Shown one piece after another: positions 41,907 through 50,230 of a stretch of 64,000 nucleotides of DNA; position 1 is the first letter of the stretch, and every line of letters begins with the position of its first letter. Origin of the DNA: Mycolicibacterium sp. BiH015 (GTDB taxonomy: Bacteria > Actinomycetota > Actinomycetes > Mycobacteriales > Mycobacteriaceae). Where the stretch lies: the NCBI RefSeq assembly GCF_027706845.1, contig NZ_JAQGCZ010000007.1, forward strand, positions 124,001 to 188,000, given 5' to 3'. The notes under the pieces were generated by a model, which ran no database searches, had not been told where the DNA came from, and saw nothing but the letters and a program-made list of their open reading frames with translations. Made by a program: the position numbers and the translations under genes.

Positions 41907-42380
41907 GCCTTCATTCGCCAGCTCGCGCGCAATCGCCTCGTGGTAGGCGTCGATGTTGGCGGGGTTGACCGTGCGGAAGAAGCCATCGGGTAGCGGAGAG
42001 TCCTTGAACGCCTCGACCGTCATGGTGCGGCTGAAAAGCGTGATGCCCTGGCCGGGCCGAGTGAACTTGTACTGCACGGTGATTCGGCCGGGCATGCCGC
42101 CGTTTCCGTCGCTGTCGTGTCCGAGGTTGCCGACCGAGTTGAACATCCACAACGTGGGTCGCATCGCGATCGCGAGATGCCACGTGAAGATGCGCGTCCC
42201 GTCGGGGCCCGATTCGGTCCACGTGTCGCCGACCTCCAGCGGTAGCTTCTCGGGCACCTTGCCGACGTGCGCGCTGCCGGGATACGTCTTCGTCCAATTG
42301 ACGGGGTTGGTCACGAAGTCGTAGATCTCCTCCGGCGACTGGGTGAACGCGGTCTCCGATGTCGTCGTCACGATTCCCAC
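41898..42380 (-). CDS. SRPBCC-fold protein
   Basis: I start this 160-residue protein at GTG 42380 (VGIVTTTSETAFTQSPEEIYDFVTNPVNWTKTYPGSAHVG), after AAGGG. This is the polyketide cyclase/START-like ligand-binding fold, with the pattern E-xx-A-DFVTN-P-W. Such proteins bind hydrophobic molecules. No enzymatic motif is visible. Its start lies 25 bases from site E, so it is likely regulated with the facing acyl-CoA dehydrogenase. Confidence 0.8.
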   Translation of the reverse strand: MGIVTTTSETAFTQSPEEIYDFVTNPVNWTKTYPGSAHVGKVPEKLPLEVGDTWTESGPDGTRIFTWHLAIAMRPTLWMFNSVGNLGHDSDGNGGMPGRITVQYKFTRPGQGITLFSRTMTVEAFKDSPLPDGFFRTVNPANIDAYHEAIARELANEGST

Positions 42381-42404
42381 GCAGACTGCCCTTCTATGCT
42401 GCCG

Positions 42405-42434
42405 CTTTACAAACTCATGCCATAATGTCACGCT
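42405..42434. promoter_or_regulatory. Regulon site E: CTTTACAA-N13-TGTCACGCT
   Basis: An exact consensus site lies between the divergent SRPBCC gene and acyl-CoA dehydrogenase gene. It is 25 bases before the SRPBCC start and 36 bases before the ATG at 42470. Confidence 0.85.
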
Positions 42435-42469
42435 GCGTGGAGTGCGCCAAGCAGAGGGGAGATGTCGGT

Positions 42470-43609
42470 ATGGACTTCTCTGAAGTCGCGCTGTCACAGG
42501 ACGACACGACATTCCAGGCCGAGTTGCGGGAGTTCCTCGCGTCGGTGGTGACCGAGAACGTGCTCAGGCGAGACCGCGAGACCGGCGACAACTTCGACGA
42601 GGACGTCCACCTGGCGCTAGGTGCGGCAGGCTACCTGGAGCGCGACTGGCGTCCCGAAGGCGAGGGCGGCTTCACTGCCGTGCAGCGGCGTATCTGGGAG
42701 CTGGAGATCGGCCGGGCGCAGACGCCGTGGTTTCACTGGGGCACGACGTCGATGGTCGCGACCGCGGTCGACAAGTTCGCCTCCGATGAGCTCAAAGCGG
42801 AGGTGCTCCCCAAGACTTTGTCCGGTCACTACCGGCTGTGTCTCGGCTATACCGAACCTGAAGGCGGATCGGACGTCGCGACGTGCAAGACCAGGGCCGT
42901 GCGGGAAGCGGATGGATCAACGTGGATCATCAACGGCTCCAAGATGTTCACCTCCAACGCCCACCACGCCCAGTACGTCTTCCTGATCACCAACACCGAT
43001 CCGGACGCCCCGAAGCATCAGAGCCTGACCATGTTTCTCCTCCCGCTCGATGCGCCAGGTGTCGACATCCAGCCGATCCGCACCGTCGACGGCGACCGCA
43101 CCAACAACACGTTCTACAGCGACGTCCGCATCGACGACCGCTATCGCATCGGAGAAGTCAATGGCGGGTGGGCCGTTCTGCGTGAGGCGCTCAACGCCGA
43201 GCACGGCACCGTGGAACGCGACAGCAGCGGCCTGCACAAGATCGCCGTCATGACGGAGCACGCCCTGCTGCTTGCCAACGAGATCGACCGGATCGCCGGA
43301 GTCGCAGATGTCGCCGACGATGCCGTGGCCTATCGGCTGGGTCGCAGCGTCGCGCGGCTGGAGGCTGCCATGAGCGCACCCGGCATGTTCGGACGCGTGG
43401 CGATCGCTCAGACATTGCGGGACGTGACACCGGATCTGATGGACATCACCGGAGCCGCGTCTGCACTGCCCGACGGGCTCGGTGCCGAGTACCTGTTTCG
43501 GCTGGCGTCGCCCACGGGTATCTACGGCGGCACGCTCGACGTGTTCCGCAACATGATCGCCCAGCACGCCCTCGGGCTGGGTAAGCCGAACTACTCGCCG
43601 CCGCGCTGA
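42470..43609 (+). CDS. Acyl-CoA dehydrogenase
   Basis: I start at ATG 42470 (MDFSEVALSQDDTTFQAELREFL), which gives 379 residues. It has the family features: CLGYTEPEGGSDVATCKTRAVREADGSTW, INGSKMFTSNAHHAQYVFLIT, and C-terminal ITGAASALPDGLGAEYLFRLASPTGIYGGTLDVFRNMIAQ. The usual catalytic Glu is not clear; the family group (steroid- or terpene-type, often heteromeric) varies. It likely introduces a double bond into an acyl-CoA. GGGGAG lies nine bases upstream. Confidence 0.9.
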   Translation: MDFSEVALSQDDTTFQAELREFLASVVTENVLRRDRETGDNFDEDVHLALGAAGYLERDWRPEGEGGFTAVQRRIWELEIGRAQTPWFHWGTTSMVATAVDKFASDELKAEVLPKTLSGHYRLCLGYTEPEGGSDVATCKTRAVREADGSTWIINGSKMFTSNAHHAQYVFLITNTDPDAPKHQSLTMFLLPLDAPGVDIQPIRTVDGDRTNNTFYSDVRIDDRYRIGEVNGGWAVLREALNAEHGTVERDSSGLHKIAVMTEHALLLANEIDRIAGVADVADDAVAYRLGRSVARLEAAMSAPGMFGRVAIAQTLRDVTPDLMDITGAASALPDGLGAEYLFRLASPTGIYGGTLDVFRNMIAQHALGLGKPNYSPPR

Positions 43610-43647
43610 CCGTGGGGATTGCGCACGCAGAACGCGTGATTCGGGTG

Positions 43648-43675
43648 CTCTAGACCCACGTTCGACGGGCTAGAG
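43648..43675. terminator. Hairpin between convergent genes
   Basis: The arms CTCTAGACCC and GGGCTAGAG pair except for one bulged A and close a nine-base loop. The stop of the leftward luciferase-like gene lies in the second arm. It may end transcription from both sides. Confidence 0.55.
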
Positions 43676-44602
43676 CGCGGCGATGACCTCAGTCGCCAGT
43701 AGATCCAGCGTCTGGTCCGAACACCGGTCGTGGGTGAACAACACGATTTGACCGAAACCCCTCTCGACCAGCTCGCCCAAGCGATCCACGATGGAGCCGG
43801 GAGTGCCGATCAGGTTGGTGTCATACAACCCGAAACCCTCGCCGCCGAAGCGCTTCTCGGCAAGGCTGCGCACCTTCTGCAGTGAGGAGTCGTCGGGCGC
43901 CAACGCCATCACCGCCTCGATGGAGAGGACGATGCTCGACGGATCCCGGCCGATGTCCTCGCAGATCGACCGCAGCACCGCGATCTTCGTCTCGATCTGG
44001 TCCAGCGCGTAGGTCGGCACGTTCCACACGTCGGCGTAGCGCGCCACCAGGGGCAGCGTGAACTTCTCACCGACACCGCCGACGACGATCGGCGGCCCAG
44101 GCTGCTGGACGGGGCCGGGCTTGACGGGCATATCGGTGACGCTGAAGTGCTTGCCGGAGAAGTCGATTCGCTGGTCGGCGAATGCTTGATGAAGGATCTG
44201 CAGCGTCTCGCCGAGCTGCTCGGAGCGTTCCGCGAATGTGCCCCAGGGCAGCCCGGCGCGGCGATGCTCGTCCTCGATCGAGCCGCTGCCGATGCCGAGC
44301 GAGAGCCGCCCGCCCGAGATCTGGTCCAGCGTGGTCGCCATCTTCGCCAGCGTGACGGGATGCCGGAACTGGTTGCACAGGACCATGTGGCCGATCCGCA
44401 GCCGCTCGGTGCGGCTGAGCAACGCGGTGGCCAGCGTCCACGCCTCCATCGACGGGTACTCCGGCATCCCGGGCCCGTAGAGATGGTCGTAGAGCCACAG
44501 CGAGTCGATCCCGAGCTCCTCGCATCGCCGAGCGCGGTGCAGCAGGTCCGAGAACGGCAAGCCCATCTGAGGGAGATAGACACCGATCTCCGGACTGCTC
44601 AT
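43670..44602 (-). CDS. Luciferase-like (LLM) F420-dependent-type oxidoreductase
   Basis: I chose ATG 44602 (MSSPEIGVYLPQMGLPFSDLL), five bases after GGGAG, giving 310 residues. The TIM-barrel pattern is clear: GIDSLWLYDHLYGPGMPEYPSMEAW, LATALLSRTERLRIGHMVLCNQFRHP, RLSLGIGSGSIEDEHRRAG and PPIVVGGVGEKFTLPLVARYADVWN. LLM proteins in mycobacteria mostly use F420 rather than FMN. Substrate unknown. It is divergent from a second LLM gene. Confidence 0.85.
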   Translation of the reverse strand: MSSPEIGVYLPQMGLPFSDLLHRARRCEELGIDSLWLYDHLYGPGMPEYPSMEAWTLATALLSRTERLRIGHMVLCNQFRHPVTLAKMATTLDQISGGRLSLGIGSGSIEDEHRRAGLPWGTFAERSEQLGETLQILHQAFADQRIDFSGKHFSVTDMPVKPGPVQQPGPPIVVGGVGEKFTLPLVARYADVWNVPTYALDQIETKIAVLRSICEDIGRDPSSIVLSIEAVMALAPDDSSLQKVRSLAEKRFGGEGFGLYDTNLIGTPGSIVDRLGELVERGFGQIVLFTHDRCSDQTLDLLATEVIAAL

Positions 44603-44691
44603 CGTCGCTCCCGCCGCTGTACTTTCCGCCGCCTGCATGGTAACGACATTCTCTGCAAGAGAGAAGACGATTCTGACCTCGGAGGCCGGGC

Positions 44692-45612
44692 ATGCAATTC
44701 GCAATCACCCATCCGATGCACAGCCATCCCTACAACCCCCAACTGGTCACGGGTGCGGGTATCGCGAGGGTGGCCGCTGCGGCCGAGAAGGCAGGCTTCG
44801 GTGGTTTCGGGTTCACCGACCACCCGGCGCCGACCCAGCGGTGGCTCGATTCGGGCGGCCACGATACCCTCGACCCCTTCGTCGCGATGGGCTTCGCGGC
44901 AGCGCACACCACGACCTTGCGGCTCATCCCCAACGTCGTGGTGCTGCCGTACCGCAACCCCTTCGTGGTCGCCAAGGCCGGAGCCACCCTCGATCTGATC
45001 TCCGACGGCCGATTCACGCTCGCCGTCGGCGTCGGCTACCTCAAGCGCGAATTCACAGCACTGGGGGTGGATTTCGACGAGCGCGCCGGTCTCTTCGAAG
45101 AGGCGCTCCACGTCATCCGCGAGGTCTGGACCACCGATGATCTCAGCTATGAGGGCAAGCATTTCACCGCCACGGGCATCACCGCACACCCCAGACCGGT
45201 CAGCGCTCCACACCCGCCGATCTGGGTGGGCGGCAACACCTCGGCGGCGCGTGCGAGGGTCGCGAAGTACGCCCAGGGTTGGTGCCCGTTCCGGGCCCCG
45301 GCGCTTCTGGCGCAGACGGCGCGCACAGCGGCGCTGGAATCCACGGAGCACCTCAAGGCGGGCATAGACGATCTGCGCCGCCGCCTGGACGAGGCCGGCC
45401 GCGATCCCCGCGGCGTGGACATCACCTTCACCAACGACGCGGGCGGAGCACCGGGCTCCGGAAACTTCAATGCTGACGAATTCCTCTCCGGTCTCGTCGA
45501 ATTGGAGAAGGCGGGCGTGACGTGGATTCAGGTGAACGTGCCCGGGGACAGCCTCGCGCACGCGCTCGAGGCGATCGACGAGTTCGGAGAGACCGTCATC
45601 GGCCGACTATGA
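44692..45612 (+). CDS. Luciferase-like (LLM) F420-dependent-type oxidoreductase
   Basis: This 306-residue protein starts at ATG 44692 with GGAGG five bases upstream (MQFAITHPMHSHPYNPQLVTG). It has GFGGFGFTDHPAPTQRWLD, TLRLIPNVVVLPYRNPFVVAK, LAVGVGYLKREFTALGVDF and PPIWVGGNTSAARARVAKYAQGW. This is the bacterial luciferase family; cofactor F420 is likely. It is separated from the first LLM by an 89-base divergent region with a TCTCT-gca-AGAGA dyad. Confidence 0.87.
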   Translation: MQFAITHPMHSHPYNPQLVTGAGIARVAAAAEKAGFGGFGFTDHPAPTQRWLDSGGHDTLDPFVAMGFAAAHTTTLRLIPNVVVLPYRNPFVVAKAGATLDLISDGRFTLAVGVGYLKREFTALGVDFDERAGLFEEALHVIREVWTTDDLSYEGKHFTATGITAHPRPVSAPHPPIWVGGNTSAARARVAKYAQGWCPFRAPALLAQTARTAALESTEHLKAGIDDLRRRLDEAGRDPRGVDITFTNDAGGAPGSGNFNADEFLSGLVELEKAGVTWIQVNVPGDSLAHALEAIDEFGETVIGRL

Positions 45613-45618
45613 GCCCGT

Positions 45619-46632
45619 CTACGAGACCCTGACCAGGGTCTTGCCGATGTTGGCGCCGGTGAACAATCCGTTGAGGGCATCCACGCACGACTCGATGCCC
45701 TCCCAGATGTGCTCCCGATGGGTCAGCAGGCCCTGTTCTTCCCAACCGCGGAGCGCGGCGAAGGCCTCGTCGAACCGGCCCCATTCGTCGAGTGCGTTGA
45801 AGCCCTGCATCAGTGCGGTTTTCGCGAGCAGATTGACGTAGTTCGCCGGCCCGGGATGCCGGCCTGTCAGATAGCTGGAGATGACGCCGCACAGCACGAC
45901 GCGGGCTTTGTGCGCGAGCCTGCCCAGCACCGCGTCGAGAATAGGCCCGCCGACGTTGTCGAAGTAGACGTTCACGCCCTGGGGGCAGTGCCTTTTCAGC
46001 GCGGCGGGCATGTCCTCGTTTCGGTAGTCGATGCACGCGTCGAACCCGAAGTCCTCGACGACGGCCTGGCACTTGTGGGGACCACCGGCGATGCCCACCA
46101 CGCGGGCACCGGCGATCTTGGCGATCTGGCCGGCAACCGATCCGGTGGCACCGGCGGCCGCCGACACGACCACCGTCTCGCCCGGTTGCGGGCGCCCGAT
46201 ACCCGTCATCCCGAAGTACGCGGTGGCGCCCGTCGGACCGTAGATCGACATCACGGCCAGCTGGTCGATCTGATCGCCCCGGCCAGGCACCGGCGTCGTG
46301 AAGAGGTCGTCGCGCACAATCGTGTACTCCTGAAAACCGGTCAGGGTGGTCACGATGTCGCCGACAGAGTAGGCGGCGCAACGGGATTCGATGACCTCTC
46401 CGATACCGGCGGCCCGGATGACCTCGCCCAACTGGACCGGAGGAAGATAGCTCGGCTGGTCGTCGAGCCACGTCCGCACAGCTGCGTCCAAGCCGACGTA
46501 CGTCGTGCGCACGAGCGCCTCGCCCTCGCCGGGTTCGGGCGCGGGACCCGTGACGAGCTCCGTGTCATCGGGAGCGACCAGCCCGTCGGGGCGGCGGCGT
46601 AACACGATCTGGCGGTTCGTCAGCGTCGACAC
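45619..46632 (-). CDS. MDR-family NADP-dependent oxidoreductase (curcumin reductase-like)
   Basis: I start this 337-residue protein at GTG 46632 (VSTLTNRQIVLRRRPDGLVAPDDTELV), since the longer frame runs into a long hairpin. It has RTTYVGLDAAVRTWLDD, the nucleotide motif VVSAAAGATGSVAGQIAKIAG and the end of the prostaglandin/curcumin reductase family without zinc ligands. It reduces the C=C bond of enones. Its product fits the enoyl or ketone intermediates here. No regulon site is near its start. Confidence 0.9.
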   Translation of the reverse strand: MSTLTNRQIVLRRRPDGLVAPDDTELVTGPAPEPGEGEALVRTTYVGLDAAVRTWLDDQPSYLPPVQLGEVIRAAGIGEVIESRCAAYSVGDIVTTLTGFQEYTIVRDDLFTTPVPGRGDQIDQLAVMSIYGPTGATAYFGMTGIGRPQPGETVVVSAAAGATGSVAGQIAKIAGARVVGIAGGPHKCQAVVEDFGFDACIDYRNEDMPAALKRHCPQGVNVYFDNVGGPILDAVLGRLAHKARVVLCGVISSYLTGRHPGPANYVNLLAKTALMQGFNALDEWGRFDEAFAALRGWEEQGLLTHREHIWEGIESCVDALNGLFTGANIGKTLVRVS

Positions 46633-46648
46633 GAGCCAGAACCTACCG

Positions 46649-46707
46649 CCGATACTGCATTCCACGCGCCGAATCGTGCGTGGAGGGCGCGCGGAATGCA
46701 GTTTCGG
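46649..46707. terminator. Long imperfect hairpin between two leftward genes
   Basis: Arms of 22 bases (46649-46670 and 46686-46707) pair with two mismatches and close a 15-base loop. The stem core is ACTGCATTCC. It lies after neither convergent pair, since both flanking genes read left, so it may be an intergenic repeat of wider distribution or a leader hairpin of the reductase gene. Confidence 0.55.
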
Positions 46708-46810
46708 CGAGAGCTACACGTGGCATAGCGCTTCCTGCGTCGCCGTGGCGCTCGAACTGCAGCAGCTGCGCGATCCAACTGCGGTTGACACCTGTCATCA
46801 GGTACCGACC

Positions 46811-47299
46811 CTATCGGGCGGCGAAGTACTTCTGTCCGTCGGAGGCCGCGCGGCCGAATGCGGCCCTGACCGCCGGTGCCAAGACCTTGAACGGCAGCTT
46901 CAGAGCGCCGACCGGTTCGATGGCCACCAACCAGGTGAAGCGCGTTCCGGTGCCCTCGGGCTCGATCCGATAGTCCTCGGCGAATCGCCGGAACAGCGGC
47001 ACGTTGGCCTCGGTCGCGAAGAAGGCGTATCCGCAGCCTTCGGTCCACTCGAAGAACTGTTCGCGAACCAGGACAGGGCCGGTGCCCACCTCCCGGGTGG
47101 TGCCGGCCCCGAACGGGCGAGGGGACGTCCAGGTCAGCGAGCCCACCGTGTTGCCCCAGGCGGCCAGCGACTCGTCGGACTGCAGCGACTCCCACACCTG
47201 CGCGGGTGTGGCGTCGAAGTGCTTCACATACCGGAACACGTGCGGTGCGGACGTGAAGAAGCCGGCATCGGCGGGCTTGAGGGTGAACCAGCGGGCCAT
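46811..47299 (-). CDS. SRPBCC-fold protein (polyketide cyclase-like)
   Basis: This 162-residue protein begins at ATG 47299 (MARWFTLKPADAGFFTSAPHVF). It contains YVKHFDATPAQVWESLQSDESLAAW, TREVGTGPVLVREQFFEWTEG and FTWLVAIEPVGALKLPFKVLAP, typical of SRPBCC proteins that bind hydrophobic ligands. It lies 14 bases downstream of the acyl-CoA dehydrogenase and is probably cotranscribed with it. Confidence 0.85.
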   Translation of the reverse strand: MARWFTLKPADAGFFTSAPHVFRYVKHFDATPAQVWESLQSDESLAAWGNTVGSLTWTSPRPFGAGTTREVGTGPVLVREQFFEWTEGCGYAFFATEANVPLFRRFAEDYRIEPEGTGTRFTWLVAIEPVGALKLPFKVLAPAVRAAFGRAASDGQKYFAAR

Positions 47300-47313
47300 A
47301 GCAGAAGCTTGGC

Positions 47314-49161
47314 TCAGAAGGCCGCCTCGGGCAACGCCATCAGGTCGGCGGCGGTGTCGTGGATGTCTTCGACGACCCGGCGCACCGCCGACAGCTGCGG
47401 CAGCACGGTGGCCGCGAAGAACGATGCGGTGGCGATCTTGCCCTCGTAGAACGCGACATCCTCGGCGGCGGCGCCGGCTTCCAGCGCCGCGTGCGCGACG
47501 TGTGCGGCCTCGAGCAACCGCCAGCCGATCATCAGGTCGCCCACTGCCAGCAGTAGGCGCACCGAGACCACGCCGACCTTGTAGATCTCGTCGGGCTGTT
47601 CCGAGGCCGCCAGCAGGTATCCGGTCACCGTTGCCACCATGGACTGAACGTCCTCCAGCGCCGCGGCCAACAACGTCGCCTGGGGCTTGAGTCGCGCGTC
47701 GCACGAGTCGACGGTGCGGGTGATCTGAGCCGCCACATGGGCAAGGGCTTCGCCGCGGTCGCGAACGACCTTGCGGAAGAAGAAGTCCAGCGACTGGATC
47801 GCGGTGGTGCCTTCGTACAGCGAGTCGATCTTCGAGTCACGGATGTACTGCTCGATCGGGTAGTCCTGGAGGAAGCCCGAGCCGCCGAGGGTCTGCAGCG
47901 ATTCGGTCAGCATCTCGTAGGCACGCTCGGAACCGACGCCTTTGACGATGGGCAGCAACAGATCGTCGACGCGGTGGGCCATCGACGGGTCGGCGCCGGA
48001 CGTCAGTGCGGCCACGTCGTCGTTCTGATGCGCTGCGGCGTACATGTACAGCGCCCGCAGTCCTTCGGCGTACGCCTTCTGCGTCAGCAGGCTGCGACGC
48101 ACGTCGGGGTGGTGCATGATCGTCACCCGCGGAGCCGTCTTGTCGGTCATCTGCGTCAGATCGGACCCCTGGACGCGCTCCTTGGCGTAGGCGAGCGCAT
48201 TCAGATAGCCGGTCGACAGCGTGCCCGCGGACTTCACGCCGATCGTCATCCGGGCGTGTTCGATCACGGTGAACATCTGCGCGATGCCTTTGTGGACGTT
48301 CCCGACGAGGTACCCGACGGCGGGCCTGCCGTGCGCGCCGAAGGTGAGTTCGCAGGTCGGGGAGGACTTCAGCCCCATCTTGTGCTCAAGGTTGGTGGTG
48401 TAGACGCCGTTGCGCTGGCCGAGCTCAAGCGTCTCGGGGTCGAACAGGAACTTCGGTACGTAGAACAGGCTCAGACCCTTGGTACCGGGTCCCGCGCCCT
48501 CCGGCCGGGCGAGCACGAGATGGAAGATGTTCTCGGCGGTGTCGCCGACATCGCCGCCGGAGATGAATCGCTTAACTCCCTCGATATGCCACGTCCCGTC
48601 GGGCTGCGCGATCGCCTTCGCGCGCCCCGCGCCCACGTCGGAGCCGGCATCCGCCTCGGTGAGGACCATCGTCGCCGCCCAGCCCCGCTCCAGTCCTCGA
48701 GCGGCCCACATCCGTTGTTGCTCAGTGCCTTCGATGGCGAGCGCATGAGCCATCGCGGGACCGAGGGAGTGGAAGAACGCCAGCGCCGGGTTCGCGCAGA
48801 AGAACATCTCGCCCAGCGCCCACATCAGCGCCGCGGGCGCAGGGACGCCGCCGATCTCCTCGGCGATGCCGACCCGCCACCACCCGGCGTCCTTCACCAC
48901 GGCCACGGTGCGCTTGATCTCGTCGGAGACCGAGATCGAATGCTTCGCAGGGTCGAAGATCGGCGGATTGCGGTCGGCATCGGCAAACGTCGCGGCGATC
49001 GGCCCCTCGGCCAGGCGCGCGACCTCGTCGAGCATCGTGCGGGCGGTGTCGGTGTCCATATCGCCGTAATTGCCGGCGTCGAGCACCTCACCGAGGCGCA
49101 GGACCTCGAACAGGTTGAAGGCGAGGTCCCGGACGTTGGCGATGTAGTGCCCTTGAGCCAT
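47314..49161 (-). CDS. Large acyl-CoA dehydrogenase, FadE5-like
   Basis: This 615-residue protein matches the FadE5 pattern: GHYIANVRDLAFNLFEV, LAEGPIAATFADADRNPPIFDPAKH, MVLTEADAGSDVGAGRAKA, LGGSGFLQDYPIEQYIRDSKIDSLYEGTTAIQ, split here, and a C-terminal extension ending ALPEAAF. FadE5 of M. tuberculosis acts on acyl-CoAs of various chain lengths. The extra C-terminal region of about 130 residues is present. Tandem operator-like repeats lie 31-75 bases upstream of its start. Confidence 0.93.
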   Translation of the reverse strand: MAQGHYIANVRDLAFNLFEVLRLGEVLDAGNYGDMDTDTARTMLDEVARLAEGPIAATFADADRNPPIFDPAKHSISVSDEIKRTVAVVKDAGWWRVGIAEEIGGVPAPAALMWALGEMFFCANPALAFFHSLGPAMAHALAIEGTEQQRMWAARGLERGWAATMVLTEADAGSDVGAGRAKAIAQPDGTWHIEGVKRFISGGDVGDTAENIFHLVLARPEGAGPGTKGLSLFYVPKFLFDPETLELGQRNGVYTTNLEHKMGLKSSPTCELTFGAHGRPAVGYLVGNVHKGIAQMFTVIEHARMTIGVKSAGTLSTGYLNALAYAKERVQGSDLTQMTDKTAPRVTIMHHPDVRRSLLTQKAYAEGLRALYMYAAAHQNDDVAALTSGADPSMAHRVDDLLLPIVKGVGSERAYEMLTESLQTLGGSGFLQDYPIEQYIRDSKIDSLYEGTTAIQSLDFFFRKVVRDRGEALAHVAAQITRTVDSCDARLKPQATLLAAALEDVQSMVATVTGYLLAASEQPDEIYKVGVVSVRLLLAVGDLMIGWRLLEAAHVAHAALEAGAAAEDVAFYEGKIATASFFAATVLPQLSAVRRVVEDIHDTAADLMALPEAAF

Positions 49162-49191
49162 GCCGCGGAGTGTGACGGCTCAGCAAAGACA

Positions 49192-49236
49192 TACGCAAGC
49201 GTAACCTGCGCAAACCTACGATTACGCAACCGTAGG
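49192..49236. promoter_or_regulatory. Tandem TACGCAA-type operator repeats
   Basis: TACGCAAGCGTA (49192-49203, five-base arms around AA), a weaker TGCGCAAACCTA (49207-49218) and TACGCAACCGTA (49223-49234) occur about every 15-16 bases. CCTACG and CGTAGG (49215-49236) form a second dyad. They lie before the FadE5-like start. This is distinct from the TTTACA-type cluster site, so that gene may answer to another regulator. Confidence 0.6.
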
Positions 49237-49266
49237 GTAGGTGGTCACGACCATATGTGACGCCGC

Positions 49267-49974
49267 TCACAGTCGGCATCCGCAGTCGTCGTAGGACGCC
49301 GATTGCGGAAGCTCGGCCACCACCTCGAGCTTCGTGTCGTCGAAGGAGAGGAGACCGGCGAGAGGCAGGCTCTCCGGGAGTGGTTCGTCATAGCTCCACG
49401 CCGCGTCCTGAACGACGGTGTCGCCGGCGACGACGCTCCAGTACGTCGCGTACCCCTTGTAGTTGCAGTAGGTCGACGTCTCCGAGCGACGGAGCAGTCC
49501 GGTGTCGACCAGCGCAGGCGACACATAGAGCCGCGGGTGCAGCGCAGTCTCGAACACGATGACGGTGTCCACGGTGTCCACCAGCGTGACGCCCGCGGCG
49601 GTCACGCGCAGGCCGCGGGCGGTGGGTCGGCAGTCCACCCTGTGGTAGGGGTTGGGCGGGTAGTGGACCAGCCGGCGGCCTTCCTCCAGCCAGGTGTCCA
49701 CGGCGTCCCACGGCACCACGACAAAACCGGGCGCCTCGGGAACCTCGTGGCTGGGGAGGTTGCCGACCTCGTGAGCGGCGAAAGCGAAACTCAGCGGCGC
49801 GCCGCGGCGATGCACCATCAGGGCGCGTTCGGTGTCGATCATGGCGCGCCCGTCGAGAAACGCCTGCACCCGCCGTGGATGGGGCTCGATATACACGAGG
49901 TCACCGTCCGTGGGCGGGCTCAGCTGTCCCGCGCGATCGCGACTGAGGGGTCCGCTGCCGGCGACCAGGCTCAT
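49267..49974 (-). CDS. DUF427-domain protein
   Basis: This 235-residue protein has the DUF427 repeat structure. The first half ends with YIEPHPRRVQAFLDGRAMIDTERALMVHRRG; the second starts with VTLVDTVDTVIVFETALHPRLYVSPALVDTGLL and includes TYCNYKGYATYWSVVAGDTVVQDAAWSYDEP. The family is common in mycobacteria and has no settled function. Its start is 87 bases from site F. Confidence 0.9.
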   Translation of the reverse strand: MSLVAGSGPLSRDRAGQLSPPTDGDLVYIEPHPRRVQAFLDGRAMIDTERALMVHRRGAPLSFAFAAHEVGNLPSHEVPEAPGFVVVPWDAVDTWLEEGRRLVHYPPNPYHRVDCRPTARGLRVTAAGVTLVDTVDTVIVFETALHPRLYVSPALVDTGLLRRSETSTYCNYKGYATYWSVVAGDTVVQDAAWSYDEPLPESLPLAGLLSFDDTKLEVVAELPQSASYDDCGCRL

Positions 49975-50060
49975 CGAAGTGGCCTGGGGGCAAGAGTTTT
50001 CATGCGCACCATCATGTCCCGCTCTTTCCCTCGCGATTGCTGGTCGTGGTTCGCATCAGA

Positions 50061-50090
50061 GTTTACAAATGATGCGCCAAACGTCACGAA
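50061..50090. promoter_or_regulatory. Regulon site F: GTTTACAA-N13-CGTCACGAA
   Basis: This variant keeps the 13-base spacing and the TTTACA and GTCACG cores, with changes at the outer bases. It lies in the divergent region between the DUF427 gene and the wax ester synthase gene. Either or both could be controlled from it. Confidence 0.65.
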
Positions 50091-50230
50091 GTCCGATTCT
50101 GGTGGAGCTCCCTGCCGATTGAACGTCTGCTAACAAGGATTGGCACATCCGTCGATCGCCGTCCGAAGTGGGCGAATTGTCGGTGGAATGGGTATGAGAC
50201 TTCGCGTACCGACGAGTGACGGGGTGGCAT

